Shown here one piece after another: positions 26,964 to 34,958 of a DNA stretch of 64,000 bases. This DNA comes from Pyrinomonadaceae bacterium. Lineage in GTDB: Bacteria > Acidobacteriota > Blastocatellia > Pyrinomonadales > Pyrinomonadaceae. The notes beneath the pieces were generated by a model. It worked only from the letters and a program-made list of their open reading frames with translations, was not told where the DNA came from and ran no database searches. Both the position numbers and the translations under genes were made by a program. Positions within the stretch are counted from its first letter, which is position 1; each line of letters starts with the position of its first letter. The DNA lies in NCBI GenBank assembly GCA_030841085.1, contig JAVEDP010000017.1, positions 1-64,000 on the forward strand, written 5' to 3'.

Positions 26964-28013
26964 ATGAACGAATTCGACTTCATAGAAAAGATCCGTGCGC
27001 GCGTTCGTGCGAAACACGACTCTGCCTCAGCACTCATCACTCGTCACTCATCACTTATCCAGGGTATCGGCGACGACGCCGCTGTAATTCGTTCGCAGGC
27101 TGGCAAGGATTTAGTCGTAACCACCGACCTGTTGATCGAGGACATAGATTTCAAGCGCGACACCACTTCTCCCGAATTGATTGGTCATAAAGCGCTGGCG
27201 GTTTCGCTTTCCGACGTCGCAGCGATGGGCGCAGGCGCTCGCTGGGGATTTGTCTCCATCGGGCTGCCTCCGGATGTTTGGGAATCGGGCTTTGCGGAGC
27301 GGCTCTACGATGGCTACTTCAGTTTGGCCGAGCAGTATGGAGTTGAACTGGCCGGCGGTGACGTGTCGCGCACCACCGAAAAGATCGTCATTGACTCAAT
27401 GCTGATTGGCGAATGCGATTCTGGTCGCGCGGTTTTGCGACGCGGCGCGGCGGCCGGTGATCAGATTTTTGTGACTGGCTTTCTCGGCGACGCTGCGGCC
27501 GGTTTGCGTTTGCTTGAACGCGGCGCGCGAGTGCACACCGCGAGCGGACCGAAACCTTTAGAAGAAGTTTCAGTAAACCGATTGTTGCTGCGACAACTGT
27601 GTCCCGATCCGCGTGTCGGTTGGGGAATCTTATTGGGCGAGCAGCAACTGGCCAGTGCGATGATCGATATCAGCGACGGGCTTTCGTCTGACTTGAATCA
27701 TCTTTGTGAAGAGAGTGGCGTCGGCGCAATGATTGATGCGTCGCGAATTCCCATCGACAAGCTCGTAACTGAAATTTGCGGCCGGCGTGCGCTCGATCCG
27801 TTGATGCTGGCGCTCCACGGCGGCGAAGATTTTGAGTTGCTCTTCACCGTCAAACCGGAAAATGTCGCGCGCTTACCAAGGAAGGTTGATGGCGTTTCGA
27901 TTTGTCAGATAGGTGAAGTTACAAGCGAGCCCGGTAAGATAAGCGTTTCCGAAAAGGACCGTGTTTGGGATTTGAAGGCTGAGGGATTTGATCATTTCAA
28001 GCGCGAAGGTTGA
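26964..28013 (+). CDS. thiL: Thiamine-monophosphate kinase
   Basis: 349 residues. Makes thiamine diphosphate from the monophosphate using ATP. Landmarks: GIGDDAAV (36-41), TTDLLIEDIDF, HKALAVSLSDVAAMGA, GGDVSRTTEKIVIDS, MIDISDGLSSDLNHLC and HGGEDFELLFTV, all of the ThiL fold. Residues 23-32 (ALITRHSSLI) between the first helix and the GDD motif are coded by a four-unit CACTCAT-type heptamer array, an insertion-like stretch that seems tolerated because it keeps the frame. It follows a family-H repeat; no ribosome site is evident. Thiamine genes are not adjacent. Confidence 0.92.
   Translation: MNEFDFIEKIRARVRAKHDSASALITRHSSLIQGIGDDAAVIRSQAGKDLVVTTDLLIEDIDFKRDTTSPELIGHKALAVSLSDVAAMGAGARWGFVSIGLPPDVWESGFAERLYDGYFSLAEQYGVELAGGDVSRTTEKIVIDSMLIGECDSGRAVLRRGAAAGDQIFVTGFLGDAAAGLRLLERGARVHTASGPKPLEEVSVNRLLLRQLCPDPRVGWGILLGEQQLASAMIDISDGLSSDLNHLCEESGVGAMIDASRIPIDKLVTEICGRRALDPLMLALHGGEDFELLFTVKPENVARLPRKVDGVSICQIGEVTSEPGKISVSEKDRVWDLKAEGFDHFKREG
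27031..27058. repeat. Heptamer array inside the thiL coding region
   Basis: Four units CACTCAT, CACTCGT, CACTCAT, CACTTAT at codons 23-32 of thiL. Same unit family as the CATCACT array at 21742-21783. Confidence 0.8.
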
Positions 28014-28036
28014 AGTGAACTGTTGATTATAAGCTT

Positions 28037-28453
28037 TCAGGGTATGCCTGGTGTTACTTCAAAGAACTTCTGATTTAGCTGAAAGTTAATCTCAAACTGT
28101 TCGAAGAAACCACGCTGACCAAGTAGACCCGTTCCTACCACCATCGAATTCGTGAAGCCAACGTCGAGCGTTATCGCACTCAACCCTCTTACGGTGAGCT
28201 CGACGCGATGAAGGTACGCCACTTCCCTTACGCCGGATACACCCTGGAAAGCCAACTCCGGCGCAGCCTCAATTTCGATTCCAAGCATCCGCCCAATGTC
28301 AGAGTGGAACAAGCAGACATCCGCTCCTGAATCAACCAGTGAGATTACATCCTTGTGCCGGTTGCCGTTGCGCAAACGCACGATGAGGTATGGTCTACTA
28401 AATGGTTTCTGCGGATCTTGATGGTTTTGAATATCCGTGTAACGAAATCTCAT
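28037..28453 (-). CDS. Retropepsin-like aspartic protease family protein
   Basis: 138 residues. The motif SLVDSGADVCLF (D41-S42-G43) is the active-site loop of single-domain, retroviral-type aspartic proteases, and the later GTGLLGQRGFFEQFEINF is the matching second half of the fold. Enzymes of this size act as homodimers. No signal peptide, so cytoplasmic. It overlaps the upstream DUF5678 gene by four bases (ATGA), so the two are made together. The paired arrangement suggests they act as one unit; activity has to be inferred from the fold. Confidence 0.8.
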   Translation of the reverse strand: MRFRYTDIQNHQDPQKPFSRPYLIVRLRNGNRHKDVISLVDSGADVCLFHSDIGRMLGIEIEAAPELAFQGVSGVREVAYLHRVELTVRGLSAITLDVGFTNSMVVGTGLLGQRGFFEQFEINFQLNQKFFEVTPGIP

Positions 28454-28647
28454 GCCAGTGGGATTAAGGCAGAATCGAAAGATGGTACTTTGAACAGAAT
28501 CGTATCCTGGTAGCCGTGGCGTTCAGCTTCCTCAGTCGCTTCAAACGCATTGTCGCCAACCCCGACGATCTTCTGCTGCGTTTCATCAATCGCAACCCAT
28601 TTGTTCTCGTGTTTCTCAAGTTGGGCCGAAATAGCGGCTATGTCCAT
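28450..28647 (-). CDS. DUF5678-family small protein
   Basis: 65 residues from ATG 28647, preceded by GGGAGA about ten bases upstream; a GTG 12 codons further upstream is possible but lacks a ribosome site. The sequence ENKWVAIDETQQKIVGVGDN followed by EATEEAERHGYQD and KVPSFDSALIP is the DUF5678 pattern, a small domain of unknown role often encoded next to retropepsin-like proteins. Its end overlaps the protease start (ATGA). It might be a partner or regulator of the protease, but this is not shown by the sequence. Confidence 0.75.
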   Translation of the reverse strand: MDIAAISAQLEKHENKWVAIDETQQKIVGVGDNAFEATEEAERHGYQDTILFKVPSFDSALIPLA

Positions 28648-28779
28648 CGTGAAGTGTCTCCCGTCTAAGAGAATTATGGTCACATCGGGAAGGCTTGTAA
28701 AGTAAGCTGCAAGAGTGCCGAGCGGTCGTATCTCAGCGCTGTTTGACTACCCTCCAGTCCTTTCTTAGACTCGCACGCC

Positions 28780-30177
28780 ATGCTTAGATTCCGCAACACA
28801 CTGTCCGGCAAAGTTGAAGAGTTTCACCCGATGAACGAGGGCGAAGTTCGTTTTTACTATTGTGGTCCAACTGTCTGGGAGTATGGCCACATCGGCAACT
28901 TTCGCTCAGCCGTCGCCGCCGACATCGTGCGCCGTTATCTGAAATTCAAAGGATACAAAGTAACGCACGTGATGAACATCACGGACGTTGAGGATCGCAT
29001 CATCGCCAAGTCGCAGGAAGCCGGACTTAGCATTGACGACTACACCGCAAAATACATTGACGCGCTGTGGGAAGACTTTGATGCGCTCGGTTGCGAGCGG
29101 CCCGAGATTGTTCCGCGCGCCACCCGCCACATTCCCGAAATGGTTTCGCTGATCGAGAAATTGCTCGAGACAAATCACGCCTACGCCTCGGACGGATCTA
29201 TTTATTATCGCATCGCTTCCTTTCCCGAATATGGCAAGCTCTCGAAGATTAACTTCGCCGGCAACATCGCCGGCGCCAGCGAGCGTATCGACACCGACAA
29301 GTATGAAAAAGAGGACGCTCGCGATTTTGCGCTCTGGAAAGAACCGGCAAACGAGAATGAACCGGCGTGGGACACGGCCATCGGTCGCGGCCGCCCGGGC
29401 TGGCATATCGAATGCTCGGCGATGTCTATGAAGTATCTGGGCGAGACTTTTGATATTCATGCCGGCGGCATCGACCTCGTTTTCCCGCATCACGAAAACG
29501 AGATTGCGCAGAGTGAAGGCGCAACCGGAAAGCAGTTTGTGCGCTACTGGATTCACTTTGAACATCTCAAAGTCGAAGGCGAAACGATGTCGAAGTCGAA
29601 AGGCAACTACTACACGTATCGCGATTTGAAAGCGAAGGGTTATTCGGCTGCGGGCATTCGCTATTTCTTGTTGAGCGTTCCTTACAACAAACAGATCAAT
29701 TTGAACTTTGATGTGCTGGCCGGTGCGGAAAAAACAGTGGCGGGCTTGCGCGATTTTCGCGCGCGATTAAACGAAGCTAAAACAGAACCCGGCATGAACG
29801 AGGCGCTTCACGATATAGCGCTGCGCGCGGCGGAAGAATTCGAAGCGGGCATGGACGACGACTTGAACACGTCGGTGGCGTTGGCCGTCGTTCATAATCT
29901 CAGTCGTGAAGTGAACACCGCGCTGGCCCGCAAAAAAGTAAAAGAAGAAAACAAACAGGAATTGCTGGAGCTGCTAAAACGAATCGACACGGTGCTGAAT
30001 ATCTTTGGCGCTGAAAGTAATGAAATGCTCGACAGCGAAATTCAGAGCTTGATCGATGAGCGGCAGGAAGCTCGCCGGCGGCGCGATTTTCATCGCAGCG
30101 ACGAAATCCGTGACGAGCTTGCTAGTCGCGGCATTATCCTCGAAGACACAAAAGACGGTGTGCGCTGGCGCCGGTGA
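28780..30177 (+). CDS. cysS: Cysteinyl-tRNA synthetase
   Basis: 465 residues, normal length. Zinc ligands C28 (FYYCGPTV), C212 (WHIECSAM) and H237 (FPHHENE). ATP-site signature HIGN at 37-40 in place of HIGH, and TMSKS at 269-273 in place of KMSKS; both variants are known in the family. It ends with the anticodon-binding helical domain (EARRRRDFHRSDEIRDELAS). No clear ribosome site upstream of the ATG. The TGA stop is followed immediately by a family-C inverted repeat, which may act as the 3' hairpin. Confidence 0.96.
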   Translation: MLRFRNTLSGKVEEFHPMNEGEVRFYYCGPTVWEYGHIGNFRSAVAADIVRRYLKFKGYKVTHVMNITDVEDRIIAKSQEAGLSIDDYTAKYIDALWEDFDALGCERPEIVPRATRHIPEMVSLIEKLLETNHAYASDGSIYYRIASFPEYGKLSKINFAGNIAGASERIDTDKYEKEDARDFALWKEPANENEPAWDTAIGRGRPGWHIECSAMSMKYLGETFDIHAGGIDLVFPHHENEIAQSEGATGKQFVRYWIHFEHLKVEGETMSKSKGNYYTYRDLKAKGYSAAGIRYFLLSVPYNKQINLNFDVLAGAEKTVAGLRDFRARLNEAKTEPGMNEALHDIALRAAEEFEAGMDDDLNTSVALAVVHNLSREVNTALARKKVKEENKQELLELLKRIDTVLNIFGAESNEMLDSEIQSLIDERQEARRRRDFHRSDEIRDELASRGIILEDTKDGVRWRR

Positions 30178-30281
30178 TACTGGGACCGCGGGCGTCCCGC
30201 CCGCAATGAGCGCGCAGCGCGAACAATTCGACCACTAGTGGTAACGCGGCAATGCGGGCGGGACGCCCGCGCTCCCAGTGT
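30178..30281. repeat. Dispersed inverted repeat, family C
   Basis: Arms TACTGGGACCGCGGGCGTCC and GGGACGCCCGCGCTCCCAGT with GCGCGCAGCGCG-like sequence inside. Starts immediately after the cysS stop codon and ends 14 bases before the chosen GH47 start. Confidence 0.85.
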
Positions 30282-30294
30282 TATCGCGGCAAAT

Positions 30295-31674
30295 ATGCGC
30301 CATAAATACTCGCAACCATCTACAACGAAATTCCTGACCGCGGCGTTGAGCCTGCTGCTCATTCCCTCCTTCGCGCCGCCTGGTTACTCACAAACCAAAC
30401 CTGCAAGAGAAGAGCTCGACGACCAGGTGCGCGCTGAGTTCCTGCACGCGTGGAACGGTTACAAAAAGTACGCGTGGGGTCACGACGATCTACGTCCGCT
30501 GACCAAGACCTATCACGATTGGTATGGCCAGTCGCTCTTAATGACTCCGGTCGATTCCCTCGACACGATGATCATTATGGGCCTTGACGACGAAGCCAAA
30601 GCGACGCGCGAATACATCGCCAAGAACCTTTCGTTTGACAAAGACATCTATGTCCAGAACTTCGAGGTCACGATTCGACTGCTGGGCGGGTTGCTTTCCA
30701 GTTACCAACTGACAGGCGACAAACGTCTATTGAACCTTGCGGAAGATTTGGGCAACCGGCTGCTTCCCGTCTTTGATTCGCCCACCGGAATGCCTTACCG
30801 GTTTGTGAATCTAAAAAGCGGCAAAGTGCGCGATGCCGAAAGTAATCCCGCCGAAACTGGAACCTTGTTAATCGAATTTGGCACGCTTGCAAAACTCACA
30901 AACCGGCCCATCTTTTATGACAAAGCGAAGCGCGCGCTTGTCGAGACTTACAAACGACGCTCAGCCATCGGTCTGGTTGGCGAAAAGATAAACGTCGAAA
31001 CTGGAAAGTGGCTTGCGAGCGACAGTCACATCAGCGGCGCAATCGATAGCTACTACGAATATCTTTTGAAGTGCTGGCTGCTATTTGGCGATCAGGATTG
31101 CAAGCGTATGTGGCGCGAGAGTATCGCTTCAATAAATAAATACCTTGCCGACGGTCGGGTCGAGTCGGACCTTTGGTATGGACATGCTGACATGAATTCA
31201 GGAACTCGCACCGCGACGACCTTCGGTGCGCTGGATGCTTTCTTCCCCGCCGTGCTAGCGCTGTCTGGTGATCTTAATCGAGCAAAGAGTTTGCAAGCTT
31301 CGTCGTTCAAAATGTGGCAACTTAACGGCATTGAGCCGGAAGAGTTGAACTTTCGGACGATGGAAGTTACCAGCGCAGGCTATGTGCTGAGGCCGGAAAT
31401 AATTGAGTCGACCTATTACCTTTATCACTACACGAGGGATCCGAAATATCTGGCGATGGGCAAGGTCTTGTTCGCAGATTTCGTGAAGTACTGCAAAACA
31501 GACGAGGCGTATGCGAGTCTTAAGAGCGTGGTGACGAAAGAAAAAAGCGACTCGATGCATAGTTTCGTTTTCGCCGAGACGTTCAAATATTTCTATCTGC
31601 TTTTCGCTCCACCGAAGACAATGAACTTCAAGCAAGTTATCTTCAACACCGAGGCGCACCCGATTCGCAGGTAA
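30295..31674 (+). CDS. Glycoside hydrolase family 47 (alpha-mannosidase-like), secreted
   Basis: About 459 residues from ATG 30295. This start excludes repeat sequence and gives a signal peptide (KFLTAALSLLLIPSFAPPGY). The (alpha/alpha)7-barrel motifs of class I alpha-1,2-mannosidases are clear: EFLHAWNGYKKYAWGHDDL, SLLMTPVDSLDTMIIMGL, NFEVTIRLLGGLLSSYQL, LRPEIIESTYYLYHYT, SFVFAETFKYFYLLF and the C-terminal calcium-binding FNTEAHPIRR. The family is best known from the eukaryotic ER/Golgi; secreted bacterial members exist and trim mannosides. The likely job here is use of external glycans. A bidirectional terminator follows. Confidence 0.93.
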   Translation: MRHKYSQPSTTKFLTAALSLLLIPSFAPPGYSQTKPAREELDDQVRAEFLHAWNGYKKYAWGHDDLRPLTKTYHDWYGQSLLMTPVDSLDTMIIMGLDDEAKATREYIAKNLSFDKDIYVQNFEVTIRLLGGLLSSYQLTGDKRLLNLAEDLGNRLLPVFDSPTGMPYRFVNLKSGKVRDAESNPAETGTLLIEFGTLAKLTNRPIFYDKAKRALVETYKRRSAIGLVGEKINVETGKWLASDSHISGAIDSYYEYLLKCWLLFGDQDCKRMWRESIASINKYLADGRVESDLWYGHADMNSGTRTATTFGALDAFFPAVLALSGDLNRAKSLQASSFKMWQLNGIEPEELNFRTMEVTSAGYVLRPEIIESTYYLYHYTRDPKYLAMGKVLFADFVKYCKTDEAYASLKSVVTKEKSDSMHSFVFAETFKYFYLLFAPPKTMNFKQVIFNTEAHPIRR

Positions 31675-31712
31675 ATCATCTCCAAATCACAAAAAGGGCC
31701 AATTGGTGGCAA

Positions 31713-31751
31713 AGAAAAAGGGTCATCGACCTGCATCGATGACCCTTTCTT
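31713..31751. terminator. Bidirectional rho-independent terminator
   Basis: A 13-bp perfect stem AAAGGGTCATCGA / TCGATGACCCTTT with a six-base loop lies between convergent genes. It is flanked by AAAGAA on one side and CTTAT on the other, so it can serve the GH47 gene (+) and the CpxP-like gene (-). Confidence 0.88.
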
Positions 31752-31770
31752 ATACTGCCGTTACTCCGTT

Positions 31771-32265
31771 TTAGAAACCCGGCGGCGGTGGTGGTGGTGG
31801 TCCATGATGACCACGTTCGCCGTGTTCGCCCGGTCCGCCTTCGCCGTGCATCTTCATCATCTGATCGGCCTTGGTTTTTTGTTCGGCCGTCAGCAAGCCA
31901 TAAATCTGTGAGTGCAGCCGCAGATGGTCAACCATTTGATCGGTCATCAACTGCGACTGTTGGCTCGCAAGATTGCGGACAGTGTTTTCATCGAACTGAC
32001 CGTTCGCGGTGGCTGCGTCAATCTGTTTGCGAAGGTCGTCGAGTTTGGTGTGTCGTTGTTCTTCCGTCGCGTGCTGCGCTTCGATAAGAGTCTTGACCTG
32101 GGCCTTTTGGGCATCTGTTAGGTTCAGCTCACGAGACATGTGTTCGACCATGTCGCCCGGTCCGTGGCCGCGCATTTTTTCGCCCTGATGCTGTGCCAGC
32201 GCAAAAACCGTTGCGCCAATTAGCAGCGCAGCGATGCCGGCAAGTACTAAGATTTTTTTCTTCAT
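31771..32265 (-). CDS. CpxP/Spy-family periplasmic stress protein
   Basis: 164 residues from ATG 32265, preceded by AGAGGAG. Signal peptide MKKKILVLAGIAALLIGATV followed by ALAQ. The mature helical domain has two LTxxQ motifs, LNLTDAQKAQV and LLTAEQKTKA, the marks of the CpxP/Spy fold (cradle-shaped dimer; binds misfolded periplasmic proteins or a sensor kinase). The C-terminal tail is His/Gly/Pro-rich (GHHGPPPPPPPGF), as in metal-linked relatives. It is divergent from a CpxR/CpxA-like pair with a GTAAA-N5-GTAAA box between, which strongly suggests it is a target and feedback partner of that system. Confidence 0.88.
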   Translation of the reverse strand: MKKKILVLAGIAALLIGATVFALAQHQGEKMRGHGPGDMVEHMSRELNLTDAQKAQVKTLIEAQHATEEQRHTKLDDLRKQIDAATANGQFDENTVRNLASQQSQLMTDQMVDHLRLHSQIYGLLTAEQKTKADQMMKMHGEGGPGEHGERGHHGPPPPPPPGF

Positions 32266-32378
32266 TTCAATCTCCTCTAGTGGTTTGGCCGACAGTGTAT
32301 TCCGCCTGGCCGGTCTTTGCATACTGCCGTTATACGCTAGTTGTCGTCTGCGCGACGTAAAGAGTCAGTTAACGCAAT

Positions 32379-32393
32379 GTAAAGTTTTGTAAA
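32379..32393. promoter_or_regulatory. Candidate CpxR box GTAAA-N5-GTAAA
   Basis: The sequence GTAAAGTTTTGTAAA matches the enterobacterial CpxR consensus exactly. It is 114 bases upstream of the CpxP-like start and 169 upstream of the regulator start. A GTAAA at 32356-32360 and a reverse copy TTTAC near 32417 lie on either side. No binding data; the fit comes from sequence and from the neighbouring CpxR-like gene. Confidence 0.7.
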
Positions 32394-32456
32394 GAAGGCT
32401 AAACGGTTGACACTTCTTTACAAAGACGCCTAACCGGTTGGGCTACAATGCTTTTT

Positions 32457-32557
32457 GTAGGACAGACTTTCCAGTCTGTCCCTTTCTTACGCGGACAGGC
32501 AGGAATGCCTGTCCTACGGAACAGTTTTACGCGGACAGGCAGGAATGCCTGTCCTAC
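32457..32557. repeat. Inverted and direct repeat, family D (GGACAG...CTGTCC)
   Basis: One unit GTAGGACAGACTTTCCAGTC with its hairpin partner, followed by two direct copies of a unit containing GGACAGGCAGGAATGCCTGT. Each unit is a palindrome. It ends four bases before the ATG of the response regulator, replacing any normal ribosome-site region. Confidence 0.85.
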
Positions 32558-32561
32558 TTTA

Positions 32562-33254
32562 ATGGACCAGATACTTATCATCGACGACGACGTGGCCCTG
32601 TGCGAGCTGGTGACCGAATATCTCGAGCCGCTCGGCTTTGAAATCAAGGCAGTGAACCGCGGCGATCAAGGCGCGGAGGCGGCGCTCTCGGAAAACTTTT
32701 CAATCGTAGTGCTCGATGTGATGTTACCGGGCTTGAATGGTTTTGAAGTGTTGCGCCGGATACGCGCGGAATCGAAAGTGCCGGTCTTGATGTTGACCGC
32801 TCGCGGCGATGACGTCGATCGCATTGTTGGTTTGGAAATCGGCGCTGACGACTATTTGCCAAAGCCGTTCAATCCACGCGAACTGGTCGCGCGCATTCGC
32901 GCCATCCTGCGGCGCAGTCAAACAGACGACGCGCGCGAGCACACTCAAGCGGGATCATTGACTGCCGGAGATGTCGAACTCGACCCGGCAACGCGCGTAG
33001 TGCGTCGCGCCGGACAAGTTATCGAAGTCACCGCGGTGGAATTTGATTTGCTGGAAAAGTTATTGCGGGCGGCCGGCAGGATCATAACTCGCGAGGAGCT
33101 TTCAAAAGAGGTGCTGGGCCGCAGTACTTCGCCTTTCGATCGCAGTATCGACATGCACATTAGCAACCTGCGAAAAAAATTGGGTCATCAACTGGGCGAT
33201 GTCGAACGCATCAAGACCGTGCGCGGTGTCGGTTACATCTATGCCGCCAACTGA
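32562..33254 (+). CDS. cpxR: OmpR-family response regulator, CpxR-like
   Basis: 230 residues. Receiver domain with the acidic pocket IIDDD, phosphoacceptor D52 (VVLDVMLPG) and K101 (YLPKPF). The C-terminal winged helix ends RIKTVRGVGYIY. Stretches such as GADDYLPKPFNPRELVARIR and SPFDRSIDMHISNLRKKL are nearly those of enterobacterial CpxR. The start is ATG 32562; the open frame upstream of it is repeat sequence. It probably binds the GTAAA-N5-GTAAA box at 32379 and controls the CpxP-like gene and itself. The kinase gene follows after 300 bases. Confidence 0.93.
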   Translation: MDQILIIDDDVALCELVTEYLEPLGFEIKAVNRGDQGAEAALSENFSIVVLDVMLPGLNGFEVLRRIRAESKVPVLMLTARGDDVDRIVGLEIGADDYLPKPFNPRELVARIRAILRRSQTDDAREHTQAGSLTAGDVELDPATRVVRRAGQVIEVTAVEFDLLEKLLRAAGRIITREELSKEVLGRSTSPFDRSIDMHISNLRKKLGHQLGDVERIKTVRGVGYIYAAN

Positions 33255-33327
33255 GCTTTGCACAAAGAATCGTAAGCGCAATGGGGATTATGAACTTGAC
33301 CCCTGTTTATTTGCATTGTGGGTCGGC

Positions 33328-33456
33328 GAATACGGAACCGGGAGCGGTAGCGACCGGGTCAGCCACTCAATTTAGTGATAACCACCAAGGCATGCGAAAA
33401 AAAACAATCAGAGTTGAATCCACGACCCGGTCGCTACCGCTTCCGGTTCTGTATTC
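33328..33456. repeat. Dispersed inverted repeat, family E
   Basis: Arms GAATACGGAACCGGGAGCGG and the reverse copy ending TTCCGGTTCTGTATTC. It separates the regulator gene from its kinase gene. 33255-33327 and 33457-33559 hold no other gene. Confidence 0.85.
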
Positions 33457-33559
33457 CCCGACCCTCTACAAATGAGGGCTTCCACGAGGAACTTTTTGAT
33501 CGCATCCTGAAGTGCACGAATTTTTGTGCCACAGAGAAAACAGACGCGGAGCGGATAAG

Positions 33560-34933
33560 TTGGGACGAAGTCTTTTCCTTAAAATCTTTCTTTGGTTTGG
33601 TGCGGCGCTGCTGACGGTCGTGGTAGGCACCTTTCTGGTTGGCGAACTGTTGCGGCCGGAACCGTTTCATCCTCCAATGCGACGGCCCCTGGATGCGGCG
33701 GTGAAGGGTTATGCACAAGTGGCGACCGAGATCTATGAACGCGACGGCCAAACGGCGCTGGCCGAATATTTTGATCGAGTCGAGCGCGAGGGCCACGTTC
33801 GCATTTTTCTTTTTGATAGCAAACTTCGCGAATTAGCGGGACGCAAAGTGCCGGACGCGGCGCCCGAACTCGCCCACCAGGTTCTGCAGAGTCATGCACC
33901 CGAGTTTGGCGCGCACGGCCCACCCGGACTAATGGCCCAGCCGGTGACTTCCCCGAGTGGCGCACAATATGTGCTGGTTGCCGAGTTGCCGATGCAGATG
34001 CGCTCGGCGCCGTTGTGGGACCACCTGCTGCATTTGCTGGCCATCATCGCGGTCGCCGGATTGTTCTGTTATTGGCTGGCAAGGTATCTGACGGCGCCGG
34101 TGACTAAATTGCGCGCGGCCACTCAGGAATTAGCGCGCGGCAACCTGAGCGCGCGCGTCGCGCCGGCATTCGGAAACCGTCGTGACGAGTTGGCAGCGCT
34201 GGCAACGGACTTTGATCAAATGGCCGAACAGATTGAAACGTTAGTTAATGGGCAGCGGCGGTTGTTGGGTGACATCTCGCATGAATTGCGTTCGCCACTG
34301 GCGCGCCTGAATGTCGCCTTGGAATTGGCGAGGCAGCGGGCCGGCGCTGACGCTGCCACTGCACTGCAACGGATTGAGCGCGAAGCCGAAACACTCAACG
34401 AAATGATTGGACAACTGCTGGCGCTTACGCGGCTCGAGAGTCATACCGTAGCAGTCGAGAAGACTCAGTTTGATCTGGTCCAGTTAATGCGGGAAATTGC
34501 TGACGACGCAGACTATGAAGCCAGCAATCGCAACCGCTCGGTGCGGCTTGAGGCTCCTGCCGCCTGCAACATTTTCGGGAACGAGCAACTGTTGCGACGA
34601 GCAATAGAAAATGTGGTTCGCAATGCAGTGCAGTACACGGCCCAGGAGACTGCGGTCGAGGTGAAGTTGGACTGCGGCGATCACGCGGTCATAACCGTTC
34701 GCGACCATGGACCAGGAGTTCCGGCCGAGACGCTCGATAAACTCTTTCGTCCTTTTTATCGTGTTGACGAAGCCCGCGATAGAGATAGCGGCGGCACCGG
34801 ACTGGGCCTGGCGATTGCCGAACGCGCAGTTCGCCTGCATGGCGGCACAGTTGAAGCCGCCAATGTTTCCACTGGCGGCCTCGTAGTTACCATTACCTTG
34901 CCTGTCGAGCACACAGCAGACAGCAAACAGTAG
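33560..34933 (+). CDS. cpxA: CpxA-like sensor histidine kinase
   Basis: About 457 residues if started at TTG 33560 (GGAG eight bases upstream); a GTG at 33512 lacks a ribosome site. Membrane helix 1 (FLKIFLWFGAALLTVVVGTF), a periplasmic loop of about 120 residues, helix 2 (LLHLLAIIAVAGLFCYWLAR), HAMP (YLTAPVTKLRAATQELARGN), HisKA with the phosphorylated His in GDISHELRSPLARLN, and HATPase with NVVRNAVQYT, DHGPGVP and GGTGLGLAIA. It senses the envelope and phosphorylates the adjacent regulator. The stop TAG and last residues TADSKQ lie in an ACAGCAA-type heptamer array. Confidence 0.92.
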   Translation: MGRSLFLKIFLWFGAALLTVVVGTFLVGELLRPEPFHPPMRRPLDAAVKGYAQVATEIYERDGQTALAEYFDRVEREGHVRIFLFDSKLRELAGRKVPDAAPELAHQVLQSHAPEFGAHGPPGLMAQPVTSPSGAQYVLVAELPMQMRSAPLWDHLLHLLAIIAVAGLFCYWLARYLTAPVTKLRAATQELARGNLSARVAPAFGNRRDELAALATDFDQMAEQIETLVNGQRRLLGDISHELRSPLARLNVALELARQRAGADAATALQRIEREAETLNEMIGQLLALTRLESHTVAVEKTQFDLVQLMREIADDADYEASNRNRSVRLEAPAACNIFGNEQLLRRAIENVVRNAVQYTAQETAVEVKLDCGDHAVITVRDHGPGVPAETLDKLFRPFYRVDEARDRDSGGTGLGLAIAERAVRLHGGTVEAANVSTGGLVVTITLPVEHTADSKQ

Positions 34934-34941
34934 ACAGCCAG
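34914..34941. repeat. Heptamer array at kinase stop codon (left arm)
   Basis: Units ACAGCAG, ACAGCAA, ACAGTAG, ACAGCCA across the TAG stop of the kinase gene. Faces the array at 35407-35494. Confidence 0.75.
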
Positions 34942-34958
34942 CGGAAGAAAACCGGCTA

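Noticed and set aside
30238-30294. N-terminal 19-residue extension of the GH47 protein
   Set aside because: It is translated family-C repeat; the signal peptide begins at ATG 30295.
32407-32449. TTGACA at 32407 and TACAAT at 32444 as a promoter for the CpxR-like gene
   Set aside because: Spacing of 31 bases is too long for a sigma-70 promoter; neither element has a proper partner at 16-18 bases.
32448-32561. N-terminal 38-residue extension of the response regulator
   Set aside because: It is translated family-D repeat; the receiver domain begins exactly at ATG 32562.
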